This document shows positions 38,800-48,601 of a stretch of DNA of 64,000 nucleotides, in pieces. Origin of the DNA: Rhodospirillales bacterium (lineage in GTDB: Bacteria; Pseudomonadota; Alphaproteobacteria; Rhodospirillales; Casp-alpha2). Position numbers and translations under genes: made by a program. The notes beneath the pieces were generated by a model. It was not told where the DNA came from and made no database searches. It was given only the letters and a program-made list of their open reading frames with translations. The stretch covers positions 372,001-436,000 of the forward strand of contig JAEPQO010000002.1 of the NCBI GenBank assembly GCA_017640505.1, in the 5' to 3' direction. Numbering within the stretch: position 1 is the first letter of the stretch; each line of letters opens with the position of its first letter.

Positions 38800-39531
38800 A
38801 TGGCAGAATCTGCGCATATTCTCGTTGTCGAAGACGATGCATTCGTACAGAAAGCCCTTCGCCTCTATCTCGAGGGCGAAGGTTACCGCATTTCGACCTG
38901 TGACAACGGGAAAGACATGCACGCCCTGATGGAAAAAGATCCCGCCGATCTGGCGATCATGGATCTGAAACTGCCGAACGATGACGGGTTCGATCTCACC
39001 AAGCAGCTGCGCGACAGGTATTCGGTCGGAATTATCATTCTGACCAGCAAGGATGACTCGATCGACCGCGTGGTCGGACTGGAAATCGGTGCCGATGATT
39101 ATGTCACCAAACCTTGGGACGAACGCGAGCTACTGGCCCGTATCCGCAGTGTCATGCGCCGCGTCGTCGACCGGCAGAATGCACTTTCTCAAGGAGCGGA
39201 TGGCGAGCAGCGCAGCGTGTCGTTCAACGGCTGGGTCCTCAATCTGGACAGCCGGGAACTGAAAGATCCAGGGGGTGCCAAGGTCGAGTTGACCTCCGGC
39301 GAGTTCAGCCTGCTCAACGAGTTTATCGAGAAAGCCGGCCGCGTCCTGTCGCGCGATCATCTGTTGAGCGCAATCTACAGCCGCGACTGGGAGCCGTTCG
39401 ACCGTTCGATCGACGTGCTCGTTACGCGTCTGCGGCGCAAGGTGGAAGCCGACTCGCGGCATCCCGAAATCATCAAGACGGTGCGCGGTACGGGGTACAT
39501 GTTCGCGGCCGCCATCAAAAAGGCGGATTGA
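38800..39531 (+). CDS. OmpR/TorR-type response regulator
   Basis: The regulator has 243 residues. The receiver starts HILVVEDDAFVQKALRLYLE. The acidic pocket is EDD; the phosphoacceptor Asp is in LAIMDLKLPNDDGFDL (about residue 54); the Lys is in ADDYVTKPWDERELLARIRS. The winged-helix DNA-binding domain spans about 140-235, with VELTSGEFSLLNEFIEKAGR, then DRSIDVLVTRLRRKVE, and TVRGTGYMF. It is divergent from the LPAG-repeat/hybrid kinase operon (153 bp between starts), so partnership with that kinase or with another is possible. The ribosome-binding site is weak. Confidence 0.93.
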   Translation: MAESAHILVVEDDAFVQKALRLYLEGEGYRISTCDNGKDMHALMEKDPADLAIMDLKLPNDDGFDLTKQLRDRYSVGIIILTSKDDSIDRVVGLEIGADDYVTKPWDERELLARIRSVMRRVVDRQNALSQGADGEQRSVSFNGWVLNLDSRELKDPGGAKVELTSGEFSLLNEFIEKAGRVLSRDHLLSAIYSRDWEPFDRSIDVLVTRLRRKVEADSRHPEIIKTVRGTGYMFAAAIKKAD

Positions 39532-39609
39532 ATAGACCGCCGTTTCCCCCTATTTCCCCGGTAGTACGTATTAATTGCGTAATCCGGTTCGACCACGAGG
39601 CATTTTGTC

Positions 39610-39915
39610 ATGAGCGAAGAAGAAGACCGTCATACCCTGAGTGTTCAGTTCGCGAACCAGATCATCAACACCGCGAACAATCGTATTCAGGAAGGCATGG
39701 ATCCGCTCGATATCGCCGCTGGAATGCGGCATGCCGCGGCCAATTTCAGCGCCTTTGCCGTAGCGAATACGGAAACGCCCGATGAGGTCGATCCCACCTA
39801 CTTTGCCGAGGAGTTTCTTCAGATATACGCATATTACCTCGAGAAACATGCGGCGCCGAAGCAGGTACAGACCGGTCTGGAAGCCCTGATTAAGCAGGTC
39901 CGGGACGAGAACTGA
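39610..39915 (+). CDS. DUF3144-like small soluble protein
   Basis: The 101-residue helical protein reads HTLSVQFANQIINTANNRIQ, then the segment MDPLDIAAGMRHAAANFSAF, then FAEEFLQIYAYYLEKHAAPK. This resembles the DUF3144 family, whose function is unknown. No catalytic motif is visible. It stands 78 bp after the response regulator on the same strand and 124 bp before tRNA-Glu. Family assignment is from memory of the pattern. Confidence 0.6.
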   Translation: MSEEEDRHTLSVQFANQIINTANNRIQEGMDPLDIAAGMRHAAANFSAFAVANTETPDEVDPTYFAEEFLQIYAYYLEKHAAPKQVQTGLEALIKQVRDEN

Positions 39916-40039
39916 AGCTGAGTTTCCGGCGCAAAGCCACCGCTGAAGCCAAGCCCGCATTTTTTTTGAAAATATATGGTATTCGCTGCGTTTCAGGCTT
40001 GATTTCCCCCCCCTGAATGGCTACGAACATCGCCGCCGC

Positions 40040-40115
40040 GTCCCCTTCGTCTAGCGGTCTAGGACGCCGCCCTTTCACGGCGGAAACACGGGTTCGAGTC
40101 CCGTAGGGGACGCCA
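40040..40115 (+). tRNA. tRNA-Glu (anticodon TTC)
   Basis: Acceptor arms GTCCCCT and AGGGGAC pair. The anticodon stem CCGCC/GGCGG encloses CTTTCAC-type loop CTTTCA with anticodon TTC, and the T-arm contains GGTTCGAGTCC. Discriminator G and CCA are encoded. Length is 76 nt. A terminator hairpin follows 12 bp downstream. Confidence 0.97.
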
Positions 40116-40127
40116 ACGATTTCATAC

Positions 40128-40153
40128 AAAAGCTCGCCGCCTGGCGGGCTTTT
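40128..40153 (+). terminator. Terminator of tRNA-Glu
   Basis: AAAAGCTCGCC (40128-40138) pairs with GGCGGGCTTTT (40143-40153) with one T-G wobble and a GCCT loop. The 3' arm ends in TTTTG. The position just after the tRNA supports intrinsic termination. Confidence 0.8.
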
Positions 40154-40286
40154 GTCGTTTCCGGTCTCTGGTGCCTCGGCGCCGCCCGCGGGTGCCTGCA
40201 TCCTGCAGATGAGAGCCCTCTCCCGTATTGTTGGCCCGGATCGTGCAGATTAAGATCACGCAGTTTCGGCTAAGAGGAGACGATCG

Positions 40287-40967
40287 ATGACAGAACCCCG
40301 TGACCACGCAATCGTGCGGGCGTTGCGGAACGCGATCATCGAACAGGCGATCACGCCCGGCACCCGCCTACCCGAAGATATGATCGGCGAGAAGTTCGGT
40401 GTGAGCCGCACCGTCGTGCGTACGGCGCTGTCGCAGCTCTCGTCCGAAGGTCTGGTCGAGCATCGCCGTAATCGCGGCGCAATCGTCGCCGAGCCGAGCT
40501 GGAACGAGGCGCGCGATACCTTCGATCTGCGTCTGGCCCTGGAGGAAATGGTGGTCGCCCGCCTGGCCGGGGCATTGCGACCCGATCAGATTGCCGCGCT
40601 GGAGGCACACGTTGACGAAGAGGAGCGTGCGCAGAACCTCGACGAACCGCATTCCATCCGGCTTGCCGGCGAATTCCATGTGATGCTTGCCGAGTTCACG
40701 GGCAGTAAGGTTTTGACGCAATACATGCGAGAGCTCGCATCCCGATGTTGCCTCATGCTCGCGCTCTATAGCCGTCCCCACTCGTCGGAATGCGGTGTGA
40801 CCGAACACCGCGAACTGGTCGAGCTGTTGAAGCGCGGAAATCAGCACGAACTCGTACGCGCGATGCATGATCACTTGGGGGGCGTGATCGAGCGCGCCCT
40901 GATCACGCCGCCGAAACGCGAAGACAGGGATATCGGCGATATCCTGGCGTCTTACGCTTCCGACTGA
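40287..40967 (+). CDS. GntR-family (FCD/FadR subfamily) transcriptional regulator
   Basis: The regulator has 226 residues. The N-terminal winged helix reads ALRNAIIEQAITPGTRLPED, then FGVSRTVVRTALSQLSSEGL. The C-terminal FCD helical domain shows FDLRLALEEMVVARLAG, then metal-binding candidates in FHVMLAEFTGS and EHRELVELLKRGN with a terminal MHDHLGGVIERAL. GAGGAG precedes the ATG. FCD regulators respond to small carboxylates or amino acids. It probably governs the downstream amidohydrolase/amidase/ABC locus. The 3' end overlaps the convergent NTF2-like remnant by 16 bp. Confidence 0.9.
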   Translation: MTEPRDHAIVRALRNAIIEQAITPGTRLPEDMIGEKFGVSRTVVRTALSQLSSEGLVEHRRNRGAIVAEPSWNEARDTFDLRLALEEMVVARLAGALRPDQIAALEAHVDEEERAQNLDEPHSIRLAGEFHVMLAEFTGSKVLTQYMRELASRCCLMLALYSRPHSSECGVTEHRELVELLKRGNQHELVRAMHDHLGGVIERALITPPKREDRDIGDILASYASD

Positions 40968-41305
40968 CCGGCCTCGCGTTTCAGAATTCTTTCTGCGCTG
41001 TCGTTCCAGACGTCAATCATCACGATCCGGTCTCCGCGTACGACAAAACGGTCGACATACCGGTTGCCTTCGAACTTGTCGCCGTTCGGCCACTCTCCGT
41101 AAAGCGTCCCGGTACTGTATATGATGGTCTCGCCGTCGCCCGGGGCGACATCGTACCGCTCGATGTCCTTCTTGACCCAGTTGTAGCGGTTGGCGTTGTA
41201 CGCGGCCATTTCGCTCGGATGGGACATTCGGGTCTTTCCCGTGAAGTGTATGACCACGTCGTCGGCGATGAATTTCGCCGCCGTTTCCGGGTCCGGCAAG
41301 GACAT
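40952..41305 (-). pseudogene. NTF2/SnoaL-like protein, 5' end lost at a deletion junction
   Basis: About 117 residues are readable from the ATG at 41303-41305 (SLPDPETAAKFIADDVVIHF). The NTF2-like beta core is intact (TIIYSTGTLYGEWPNG, then NRYVDRFVVRGDRIVMIDVW). The first helix of about 20-25 residues that precedes the DDVV element in this family is missing. The in-frame extension to 41359 is the complement of an ABC transporter sequence, not NTF2. The gene therefore appears to have lost its 5' end where it meets the LivG tail. A short functional protein from the internal ATG cannot be excluded. Confidence 0.6.
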
Positions 41306-42236
41306 CGCCCAGCTCGGCATGACGGTGATCCTGGTCGAACATGACATGTCGCTCGTCATGGGGATTTCCGATCACATTGTCGTATTGGACGCAGGTGAAC
41401 CGTTGACGCAGGGCGCGCCTGCCGCCGTTCGCGACGATCCGGCGGTGCTCAGGGCGTATCTGGGTGGCACCGAGTACGAAGGGCGTCCCCGGGAAACGGC
41501 ATGGCACGGCGAAAAGCTGGCCGTTCTCACGGCGCACGACCTGGAAGCCGGGTATGGTGCTGCCCCTGCCCTCGAAAAGGTCCATGTCGACGTCTATCCG
41601 GGCGAGATGGTGGCCGTGCTCGGCGCCAACGGTGCCGGCAAGTCGACGATGCTCCGCGCAATGAGCGGTCTGCACCGTCCGGTCAAAGGTTCCGTCCTGT
41701 TGAACGATGTCGAGACCGCACGCCGGTCTGCACACCAGATCGCCGCTGCAGGGATGGTACTCGTCCCCGAGGGCCGTCAGGTTTTCCCGGAGATGACTCT
41801 TCGCGACAACATCCTGCTCGGTGCCTGGACCCGCAAGGAACCTGTGTCCGATGCCGAGATCGAGGCGATCACCAAGCGCTTCCCGCGCATCCGTGATCGG
41901 ATGGACAGCAAGGCAGGTGTTCTTTCGGGCGGCGAGCAGCAGATGCTGGCCATTGCGCGCGGCATGATCGCGAAACCGAAGATTCTGTTGCTGGACGAGC
42001 CGTCACTCGGTCTTGCGCCGACGATGATCGGCGAGCTTTACGATGTCCTCGCCGATCTCAGGGATGAAGGCGTCACGGTTCTTATTGTCGATCAGATGGC
42101 AAACCTCGCCCTGACCGTCGCCGACCGGGGGTATGTCCTCGAGAGTGGCCGCATCGCGCATGCGGGTCCCGCCGACGAATTGAAAAACGATCCTAGCATC
42201 GAACGTGCATATCTTGGCCACAGCGGCGAGGATTAA
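41301..42236 (+). pseudogene. LivG C-terminal remnant fused to complete LivF-type ABC ATPase
   Basis: Codons from 41301 encode the end of a LivG-type domain (IAQLGMTVILVEHDMSLVMG, with the H-loop, through AVRDDPAVLRAYLGG). Without a stop the frame continues into a full LivF domain: Walker A GANGAGKST, signature LSGGEQQMLAIARGM, Walker B ILLLDEPSLGLAP and end DRGYVLESGRIAHAG. Walker A, Q-loop and signature of LivG are gone. No convincing start codon or ribosome-binding site exists for the fused frame. LivH, LivM and a binding protein are absent nearby. The original gene was probably a LivG-LivF fusion, and the transporter is likely nonfunctional. Confidence 0.7.
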
Positions 42237-42273
42237 GCATGCCAATGAAAAACAATCGGGAGGAACCGAACGA

Positions 42274-43500
42274 ATGGATGTGACGCTCAGAAATGCCCGC
42301 TTTGCCGGTTCCGGGGACGACCTTGTCGACATCGGCATCGCTGGTGAAAAGATCGCCGAAATTGCCGCCGGGCTGACGCCAGGCGAACGGGATATCGATG
42401 TCGAGGGCCGGCTGGTGCTGCCCGGTTTCGTTGAAACGCACATCCACCTGGATAAGTCGTGCATCCTCGACCGCTGTTCGTCCAAGCGCGGCGATCTGAA
42501 CGAGGCCATCGAGGAAGTGGCCCGGGTCAAAAAGGATTTCTCGGAAGAAGATGTTGCCGAACGGGCTTCCCGGACGCTCCGCAAGTGTATCATCAACGGG
42601 ACGACGCGGATGCGCACCCACGTCGAGGTCGATCCCGTGGTCGGTCTGCGCGGTATCGAAGGCGTCAAAGCTGCCATTAAAGACGCCGCTTGGGCCATCG
42701 ACGTCGAAATATGCGTTTTTCCGCAAGAAGGCCTTTTAAACAACCCCGGTACCGATGAACTCATGGTCGCGGCGCTCAAGGACGGGGCCGGTGCCGTCGG
42801 TGCCGCGCCCTATACGGACAGTGATCCGCATGGCCAGATCGACCGCGTGTTCGAAATGGCGCGCGAATTCGATGTCGATATCGACATGCATCTGGATTTT
42901 GGTGACGACGCAAGCCAACTGGATGCGGAATATGTTTGCCGCAAGGCCGATGAGTTCGGTTGGGGCGGCCGCGTCGCCATCGGTCATGTGACGAAATTTT
43001 CCGTCATGGCGCCAGAGACACTTCAGAAAACAGCCCGCATGCTGGCCGATGCCGGCGTCGCCGTGACGGTACTGCCGTCGACGGATCTGTTCCTGATGCA
43101 CCGGGATTATGATCACATGGCGCCGCGCGGGGTCACCCATGTGCATACACTGCTGCAGCACGGCGTCAATTGCTCTCTGTCGACGAACAACGTACTCAAT
43201 CCGTTCACACCATTTGGCGACTGTTCGCTGATCCGTATGGCGAACCTCTATGCCAACATCGCGCAGATCGGCAAGAGGGACACCCTGGCGGAATGCCTGA
43301 ACATGGTGTCGACGCGATCCGCGAAGCTCCTGAACCTGGATGATCACGGTGTCGCGACGGGGATGACGGCCGACCTGGTCGTCGTCGACAATACCGACCC
43401 AGCCATGGCCGTTTCCGAACTTTCGCAGCCGATGTACGGCTTTAAATCCGGCAAGCCGACGTTTACCCGTGCGCTTCCCGAACTTCACGGCCCGGTTTGA
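42274..43500 (+). CDS. Amidohydrolase of the cytosine deaminase (CodA-like) type
   Basis: The enzyme has 408 residues. Metal ligands of the amidohydrolase barrel are visible: ETHIHLDKSCIL near residue 55, the His in DIDMHLDFGDD, the His in VAIGHVTKFS, and the Asp/Ser region VTVLPSTDLFL. The N-terminal beta-sandwich (VTLRNARFAGSGDDLVDIGI) and its C-terminal closing segment (GMTADLVVVDNTDPAMAV) are typical. GGGAGGA precedes the ATG at 42274; the longer frame from 42205 is rejected. It is followed by an amidase, which suggests degradation of a cyclic or amide nitrogen compound imported by the now broken ABC transporter. Confidence 0.88.
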   Translation: MDVTLRNARFAGSGDDLVDIGIAGEKIAEIAAGLTPGERDIDVEGRLVLPGFVETHIHLDKSCILDRCSSKRGDLNEAIEEVARVKKDFSEEDVAERASRTLRKCIINGTTRMRTHVEVDPVVGLRGIEGVKAAIKDAAWAIDVEICVFPQEGLLNNPGTDELMVAALKDGAGAVGAAPYTDSDPHGQIDRVFEMAREFDVDIDMHLDFGDDASQLDAEYVCRKADEFGWGGRVAIGHVTKFSVMAPETLQKTARMLADAGVAVTVLPSTDLFLMHRDYDHMAPRGVTHVHTLLQHGVNCSLSTNNVLNPFTPFGDCSLIRMANLYANIAQIGKRDTLAECLNMVSTRSAKLLNLDDHGVATGMTADLVVVDNTDPAMAVSELSQPMYGFKSGKPTFTRALPELHGPV

Positions 43501-43508
43501 GGTCGGCG

Positions 43509-44669
43509 ATGAAAGACACCGTAAACGCCTTTATCGAACAGTTCACTATCCCCGGCGCCGACGCCGGCCCGCTTAAGGGGATGACATTCGGTGCCAAGGA
43601 CCTATACGACGTTGAAGGGCGTGTCACCGGCTGCGGCAGCCCCGACTGGGCGCGCACGCACGGTCCGGCGGAAAGTACCGCCCCGGCCGTGCAGGTCTTG
43701 ATGGATGCGGGTGCCACCCTCGTCGGCAAGACACATACGGATGAAATCGCGTATAGCCTGATGGGCGTGAACGCGCACTATGGCACACCCGTCAATTCTG
43801 CCGCGCCGGACCGCGTGCCCGGCGGCTCCTCGTCCGGGTCCGTGGCGGCGACGGCAGCCGGGTTGGTCGATTTTGCACTCGGCAGCGACACCGGCGGTTC
43901 GGTAAGGATGCCTGCTTCGTTCTCCGGTGTATACGGCATTCGCACCACTCACGGACGCATTGGCCTTTCCGGTGTCATGCCTTTGGCCCCGAGCTTCGAT
44001 ACGGCGGGCTGGTTCGCGCGTGATCCGGCGACCTTCGCCGCGGTCGGCGAGGCCTGCGGTATCGAGATGCCCAATGAAACGGCTGATACACGCGTGCTCA
44101 TTGCGGACGACGCCATGTCCCTTGCCGGCGCCGAGACTCGTGCAGAGCTTCAGGTACCGATTCATAAATTAATCGACGCCATCGGTGCGCCAAAACATAC
44201 CGACATAGTCGATACCTCATTCGGCGAATGGCGGGAAACGTTTCGGGTCTGCCAGGCCGCCGAAGCCTGGGCGGCGCATGCAGACTGGATCAAGGCGGTC
44301 CACCCCGCTTTCGGTCCCGGCGTGAAGGAACGCTTCGAAATGGCTGCCGCCATTACAACGGATCAACTTTCCGCGGCAACGACCCGGCGCAGCGACATCA
44401 GAAAACGCCTCACCCAAACGCTCGGCGATGATGGAATCCTTGTTCTGCCGACCGGTCCCGGCCCGGCGCCGCGCCTTGACGAGGACGAAGCCGGGCTGGA
44501 CGGGTTCCGGATGGCCGCGCTTGAACTGCTCTGCATCGCCGGACTATGCGGCCTGCCGCAGATCAATATTCCGGCAGGCACGGTGGACGGCGGCCCGGTC
44601 GGCCTTTCCGTTATCGCCGGTCACGGCAAGGACGGATTACTGCTGAAAATGGCCGGGATCTTCGGCTAG
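43509..44669 (+). CDS. Amidase-signature family enzyme
   Basis: The enzyme has 386 residues. The Ser-cisSer-Lys triad is readable: Lys in GMTFGAKDLYDVEG near residue 30, the cis-Ser in GGSSSGSVAATAAGL and the nucleophile Ser in DFALGSDTGGSVRMPASF. Compared with larger amidases (450-500) it is short but intact. The ATG at 43509 lies 8 bp after the amidohydrolase stop with GAGG in between. It probably hydrolyses the product of the preceding enzyme. It ends 5 bp from the convergent napC stop. Confidence 0.9.
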   Translation: MKDTVNAFIEQFTIPGADAGPLKGMTFGAKDLYDVEGRVTGCGSPDWARTHGPAESTAPAVQVLMDAGATLVGKTHTDEIAYSLMGVNAHYGTPVNSAAPDRVPGGSSSGSVAATAAGLVDFALGSDTGGSVRMPASFSGVYGIRTTHGRIGLSGVMPLAPSFDTAGWFARDPATFAAVGEACGIEMPNETADTRVLIADDAMSLAGAETRAELQVPIHKLIDAIGAPKHTDIVDTSFGEWRETFRVCQAAEAWAAHADWIKAVHPAFGPGVKERFEMAAAITTDQLSAATTRRSDIRKRLTQTLGDDGILVLPTGPGPAPRLDEDEAGLDGFRMAALELLCIAGLCGLPQINIPAGTVDGGPVGLSVIAGHGKDGLLLKMAGIFG

Positions 44670-44674
44670 TTCGA

Positions 44675-45274
44675 TCAGTTCCAGCCTTTCACCCCTGCCA
44701 TGTTCGGCAGCGTATGCGCGATGCCCTTGTGACAGTCGATACACGTCTTTTCACCTGTCACCAGGAACGTGCTGTGTGCCTCCGCCGCGCGTGGACTCTG
44801 GATCGAGAAATCCATGGATTCCGCGCTGTGGCAGTTCCGGCATTCAAGCGAGTCGTTTGATTTCAAACGTGACCACTCGTGCTTTGCCAGCTCCAGCCGC
44901 TTCTCCAGGAATTTCTCACGGGTGTTGATGGTGCCGAAAATCTTACCCCACACTTCCTTGGAGGCCTGCATCTTGCGAGCGATCTTGTCCGTCCAGTCAT
45001 GCGGCACATGGCAGTCAGGACACGTCGCACGGACGCCGGACTGGTTCGTGAAGTGAACCGTAGTCCTGAGTTCCTGATAGACGTTGTTTTCCATCTCGTG
45101 GCAGCTGATGCAAAAACTCTCCGTATTCGTGAACTCCAGCGCAGTGTTAAAGCCGCCCCAGAAGATCACGCCGGCGACGAAACCGCCGATACTCAGGAAT
45201 CCGAGGCTGAGGTGCACCGAGGGGCGACGCATCGTCCCCCAGAAATTCCTGACGAGGTTCATTAGTTTAGTCAT
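44675..45274 (-). CDS. napC: Tetraheme cytochrome c quinol dehydrogenase NapC
   Basis: The protein has 199 residues. One N-terminal helix ([20 protein letters not shown]) anchors a periplasmic domain with four CXXCH heme sites: CISCH, CPDCH, CRNCH and CIDCH. Met/His ligand positions such as CHEMENN match the NapC/NirT family. It passes electrons from quinol to NapB and NapA. It is the last gene of napEFDABC, 12 bp after napB. Confidence 0.96.
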   Translation of the reverse strand: MTKLMNLVRNFWGTMRRPSVHLSLGFLSIGGFVAGVIFWGGFNTALEFTNTESFCISCHEMENNVYQELRTTVHFTNQSGVRATCPDCHVPHDWTDKIARKMQASKEVWGKIFGTINTREKFLEKRLELAKHEWSRLKSNDSLECRNCHSAESMDFSIQSPRAAEAHSTFLVTGEKTCIDCHKGIAHTLPNMAGVKGWN

Positions 45275-45286
45275 TACGGCCCCCGC

Positions 45287-45784
45287 TCAATTCGCGCCGG
45301 GTTTGGATTCGACGGCAAGCAAGCTGTCGACGTCGACGAACGTGTTCTCGACCGCTTCCGGCGTCCGGAGCTGGACGACATGGCACTGGTTGCAGAAGTA
45401 GCGGCGTGGTGAAACCGTTGCGAGAGCCTGCCAGTCGCGGTCCATGAAGTGAGTCACGCTGATCATCGGTGCGCCGCTTTCTGCGACTCGCGTCCGGGCA
45501 TGACAGGACAGGCACTGGTTACCGTTCTTGTCGAGCTGGTAACCGTCTATCTTGTGCGGGATGGTCGGCGGCTGCTCGGGATAGTTCCTCGCGCGCTGGC
45601 GATCAGTCTCTTCCGTCTGGGGAATACGAGGTGCCGACCCGGTTTGGTCCAATGGTGCAAGACCGCGCAGAGTTGAGATTGACGGCCCGACATCCTGGGC
45701 GCTGCCGGCCGGGACGATCATCATGAACATTCCCACGGCCAGTATTGCGGCGGGCATCAACTTGAAGAGTTTTGTGCGTTTCAT
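45287..45784 (-). CDS. napB: Diheme cytochrome c NapB, electron-transfer subunit
   Basis: The protein has 165 residues. The signal peptide is KLMPAAILAVGMFMMIVPAG with cleavage near SAQ. Two CXXCH sites are present, CLSCH and CNQCH. The segments PPTIPHKIDGYQLDKNGNQC and MISVTHFMDRDWQALATVSP are characteristic. The start is the ATG at 45782-45784 behind GGAGG; the frame extension to 45934 overlaps napA and is rejected. It transfers electrons between NapC and NapA in the periplasm. Confidence 0.96.
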   Translation of the reverse strand: MKRTKLFKLMPAAILAVGMFMMIVPAGSAQDVGPSISTLRGLAPLDQTGSAPRIPQTEETDRQRARNYPEQPPTIPHKIDGYQLDKNGNQCLSCHARTRVAESGAPMISVTHFMDRDWQALATVSPRRYFCNQCHVVQLRTPEAVENTFVDVDSLLAVESKPGAN

Positions 45785-45806
45785 GGTGTTTCCTCCGGTA
45801 CGACGG

Positions 45807-48311
45807 CTACACGCGTTCGATCTTGACGGCACACTTCTTGAAGTCCGTCTGCTTGGAGATCGGGTCGGTGGCATCAAGCGTGACTTTGTTGATGAGCTGG
45901 CTCGCGTCGAACCAGGGTACAAAGACGAGTCCACGCGGCGGTTTGTTTCGACCGCGCGTCTCGACGCGGGTCTGAATTTCTCCGCGCCGTGACTTCACCC
46001 GGATTTCGTCGCCACGTCTGAGGCCCAAGTCGTTGGCATCGTCCGGGTGCATGTAGCAAAGCGCATCGGGAACCGCTTTATAGAGTTCCGGGACCCGTTG
46101 CGTCATCGATCCCGAGTGCCAGTGCTCCAGCACGCGACCGGTCGAGAGCCAGTACGGATATTCTTCGTCCGGGCTTTCTGCCGGCGGCTCGTACGGCAGC
46201 GCGAAGATGACCGCACGGCCGTCCTTTTTGCCATAAAATTGGACGCCTTTCCCCTTTTCGACATAAGGGTCATAGCCCTCACGGAAGCGCCAGCGCGTTT
46301 CCTTGCCGTCGACGACGGGCCAGCGCAGGCCGCGTTCCTCGTGATAACGATCGAAGTCGGCGAGATCGTGCGCATGGCCACGCCCAAAGGAGGCGTACTC
46401 CTCGAACAGCCCCTTCTGGACATAGAACCCGGCGCGCTCCGACTCATGGTTACCGTATTCCTTTGCGGTCTCGCTCAGTTCGAACTTGTCGACCTGACCG
46501 TTACGGAATAGCACCTCGTATAGCGTCTGCCCGGCGTATTCCGGCATCTTGGCGATCAGATCCGCAGGCCAGACTTCCTCGACCTTGAAGCGCTTCGAGA
46601 ATTCCATGATCTGCCAGAGATCGGACTTGGACTCGCCGGGCGCTTCGACAAGCTGGTACCAGAACTGGGTCCGGCGCTCCGCGTTGCCGTAGGCGCCCTC
46701 TTTTTCCACCCACATGGCGGTGGGCAGGATCAGGTCTGCGGCCTGCGCAGTAACCGTCGGATAGGCGTCCGATACGACGATGAAGTTCTCCGGATTACGA
46801 TAACCCGGCAGGGTCTCCTCCATCATGTTGGGCGCTGCCTGCATGTTGTTGTTCACCTGCACCCAGTAGGCGTTGAGCTTGCCGTCTTTCAGCATCCGGT
46901 TCTGCAGCACGGCGTGATAGCCGGGCTTGCCGGGGATGGTCCCTTCCGGGAGCTTCCAGATTTTCTCGGCAATCTTGCGGTGCTCCGGATTTGCGACGAC
47001 CAGGTCGGCCGGAAGCCGGTGTGCAAAGGTGCCGACCTCGCGCGCGGTGCCGCACGCCGACGGCTGGCCAGTGAGCGAAAACGGGCTGTTGCCCGGCTCG
47101 GAGATTTTGCCGGTCAGCAGGTGCACGTTGTAGATCAGGTTGTTCACCCAGACGCCGCGGGTGTGCTGGTTGACACCCATGGTCCAGAGCGACATCACCT
47201 TGGTGTTGGGATCGGCATAGATTTCAGCCATCTCAACCAGCTTGTCCTTCGGCACGCCGGACAGTTTGTGTGCTTTCTCAAGCGTGTATTCCGAAACAAA
47301 TGCGGCGAATTCGTCGAAGCTCATCGGTTTCGAACCGCCGACCTTGTCGTTGTTCTTGGCGGCCTGTTCCAGCGGATGTTCCGGTCGCAGGCCGTACCCG
47401 ATGTCGGGATTGCCGCGCCGGAAATTCGTGTGTTTGTCGACGAATTCCTTGTTCACCTTGTCGTTGGTGATGATGTAGTTGGCGATGTAGTTGAGGATCA
47501 CCTGATCCGTATGCGGATTGAACACCATCGGAATGTCGGCAAGCTCGAAACACCGGTTTTCGAACGTCGACAATACGCCCACCTTCACGTGCGGATTGGA
47601 CAGCCGCCGGTCGGTCAGACGGGTCCACAGGATCGGGTGCATCTCCGCCATGTTCGAGCCCCAGAGGAAGAACGCATCGGCGTGCTCGAAGTCGTCGTAA
47701 CACCCCATCGGCTCGTCGATGCCGAACGTGCGGATAAACCCGCCGACCGCAGACGCCATGCAGTGACGTGCGTTGGGATCGATATTGTTGGAGCGGAAGC
47801 CGGCCTTGTAGAGCTTCGATGCCGCGTAACCTTCCCACACGGTCCATTGCCCGGAGCCGAACATACCAACGGCCGTCGGTCCTTTCTCCCGGAGGGCTTT
47901 CTTGAACTGGTCCGCCATGACGTCGAAGGCTTCGTCCCAGCTGACCGGTGTGAATTCACCATCCTTGGCATATTTGCCGTTCCGTTTCCGCAGAAGCGGT
48001 TGGGTCAGGCGATCCGCGCCGTACATGATCTTGGAGAGGAAGTACCCTTTGACGCAGTTGAGGCCACGGTTGACCTCGGCCTTAACGTCGCCGTGCGTCG
48101 CCACGACACGCCCGGCCTTGGTCGCGACCATGACGGAGCATCCCGTGCCGCAGAAGCGGCATGCGGCCTTCGACCATTTCAGATCGGTCTGGCTCCGTGC
48201 CGTCACCAGATTCTGAGCATCGGCGGACAACGGGAGTCCGGCTGCAGCTGCCGCAACGGCAGCCGCCTGGGCCTTTAGCATTTGCCTGCGGGTAAGTGAT
48301 ATTTCGTTCAT
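45807..48311 (-). CDS. napA: Periplasmic nitrate reductase catalytic subunit NapA
   Basis: The enzyme has 834 residues and reduces nitrate to nitrite with a molybdo-bis(MGD) cofactor. The Tat signal is [20 protein letters not shown]. The [4Fe-4S] ligands are [12 protein letters not shown] and, about 27 residues later, [12 protein letters not shown]. The molybdenum-ligating Cys is in [15 protein letters not shown]. The C-terminal cofactor domain is complete ([20 protein letters not shown]). The start overlaps the napD stop (ATGA). The length matches the family (about 830). Confidence 0.98.
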   Translation of the reverse strand: MNEISLTRRQMLKAQAAAVAAAAAGLPLSADAQNLVTARSQTDLKWSKAACRFCGTGCSVMVATKAGRVVATHGDVKAEVNRGLNCVKGYFLSKIMYGADRLTQPLLRKRNGKYAKDGEFTPVSWDEAFDVMADQFKKALREKGPTAVGMFGSGQWTVWEGYAASKLYKAGFRSNNIDPNARHCMASAVGGFIRTFGIDEPMGCYDDFEHADAFFLWGSNMAEMHPILWTRLTDRRLSNPHVKVGVLSTFENRCFELADIPMVFNPHTDQVILNYIANYIITNDKVNKEFVDKHTNFRRGNPDIGYGLRPEHPLEQAAKNNDKVGGSKPMSFDEFAAFVSEYTLEKAHKLSGVPKDKLVEMAEIYADPNTKVMSLWTMGVNQHTRGVWVNNLIYNVHLLTGKISEPGNSPFSLTGQPSACGTAREVGTFAHRLPADLVVANPEHRKIAEKIWKLPEGTIPGKPGYHAVLQNRMLKDGKLNAYWVQVNNNMQAAPNMMEETLPGYRNPENFIVVSDAYPTVTAQAADLILPTAMWVEKEGAYGNAERRTQFWYQLVEAPGESKSDLWQIMEFSKRFKVEEVWPADLIAKMPEYAGQTLYEVLFRNGQVDKFELSETAKEYGNHESERAGFYVQKGLFEEYASFGRGHAHDLADFDRYHEERGLRWPVVDGKETRWRFREGYDPYVEKGKGVQFYGKKDGRAVIFALPYEPPAESPDEEYPYWLSTGRVLEHWHSGSMTQRVPELYKAVPDALCYMHPDDANDLGLRRGDEIRVKSRRGEIQTRVETRGRNKPPRGLVFVPWFDASQLINKVTLDATDPISKQTDFKKCAVKIERV

Positions 48312-48601
48312 GATTCCTCTCCAAAGGATGTTGCCGGAGCCTTCGTCGCGGCTTCTGTAGCCGGGTCGTCTATCTGATGAAAAACAAGGTTGGCGCTCAG
48401 GACGCCCTTCATGACGGCGACCTCATTCAGAAAATCCGTAATCTTCGCTTCGCTGTCCGTTTCCAGAACGACGATAAGCTTGCCGTCGGGATCGGTTGCG
48501 GGAATCTCGCCGCCCCGCGCGCAAATGGCACGCGAGACATCCTCGAGCCGCTCGGGCCGGGCCTGTACGACGAGGCTGGAAATATGGGCTTCACGCATCA
48601 T
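48308..48601 (-). CDS. napD: NapD, NapA signal-peptide-binding chaperone
   Basis: The protein has 97 residues. The ferredoxin-like fold of NapD is readable in [20 protein letters not shown], then [20 protein letters not shown], then [18 protein letters not shown]. It binds the Tat signal of NapA to control maturation. The ATG at 48599-48601 overlaps the napF stop (ATGA), and the stop overlaps the napA start. An extension to 48775 is rejected. Confidence 0.93.
   Translation of the reverse strand: MMREAHISSLVVQARPERLEDVSRAICARGGEIPATDPDGKLIVVLETDSEAKITDFLNEVAVMKGVLSANLVFHQIDDPATEAATKAPATSFGEES

Noticed and set aside
46914-48278. Plus-strand ORF of 454 codons opposite napA
   Set aside because: napA is certain from its cofactor motifs; the opposite frame has no ribosome-binding site or recognisable domain.
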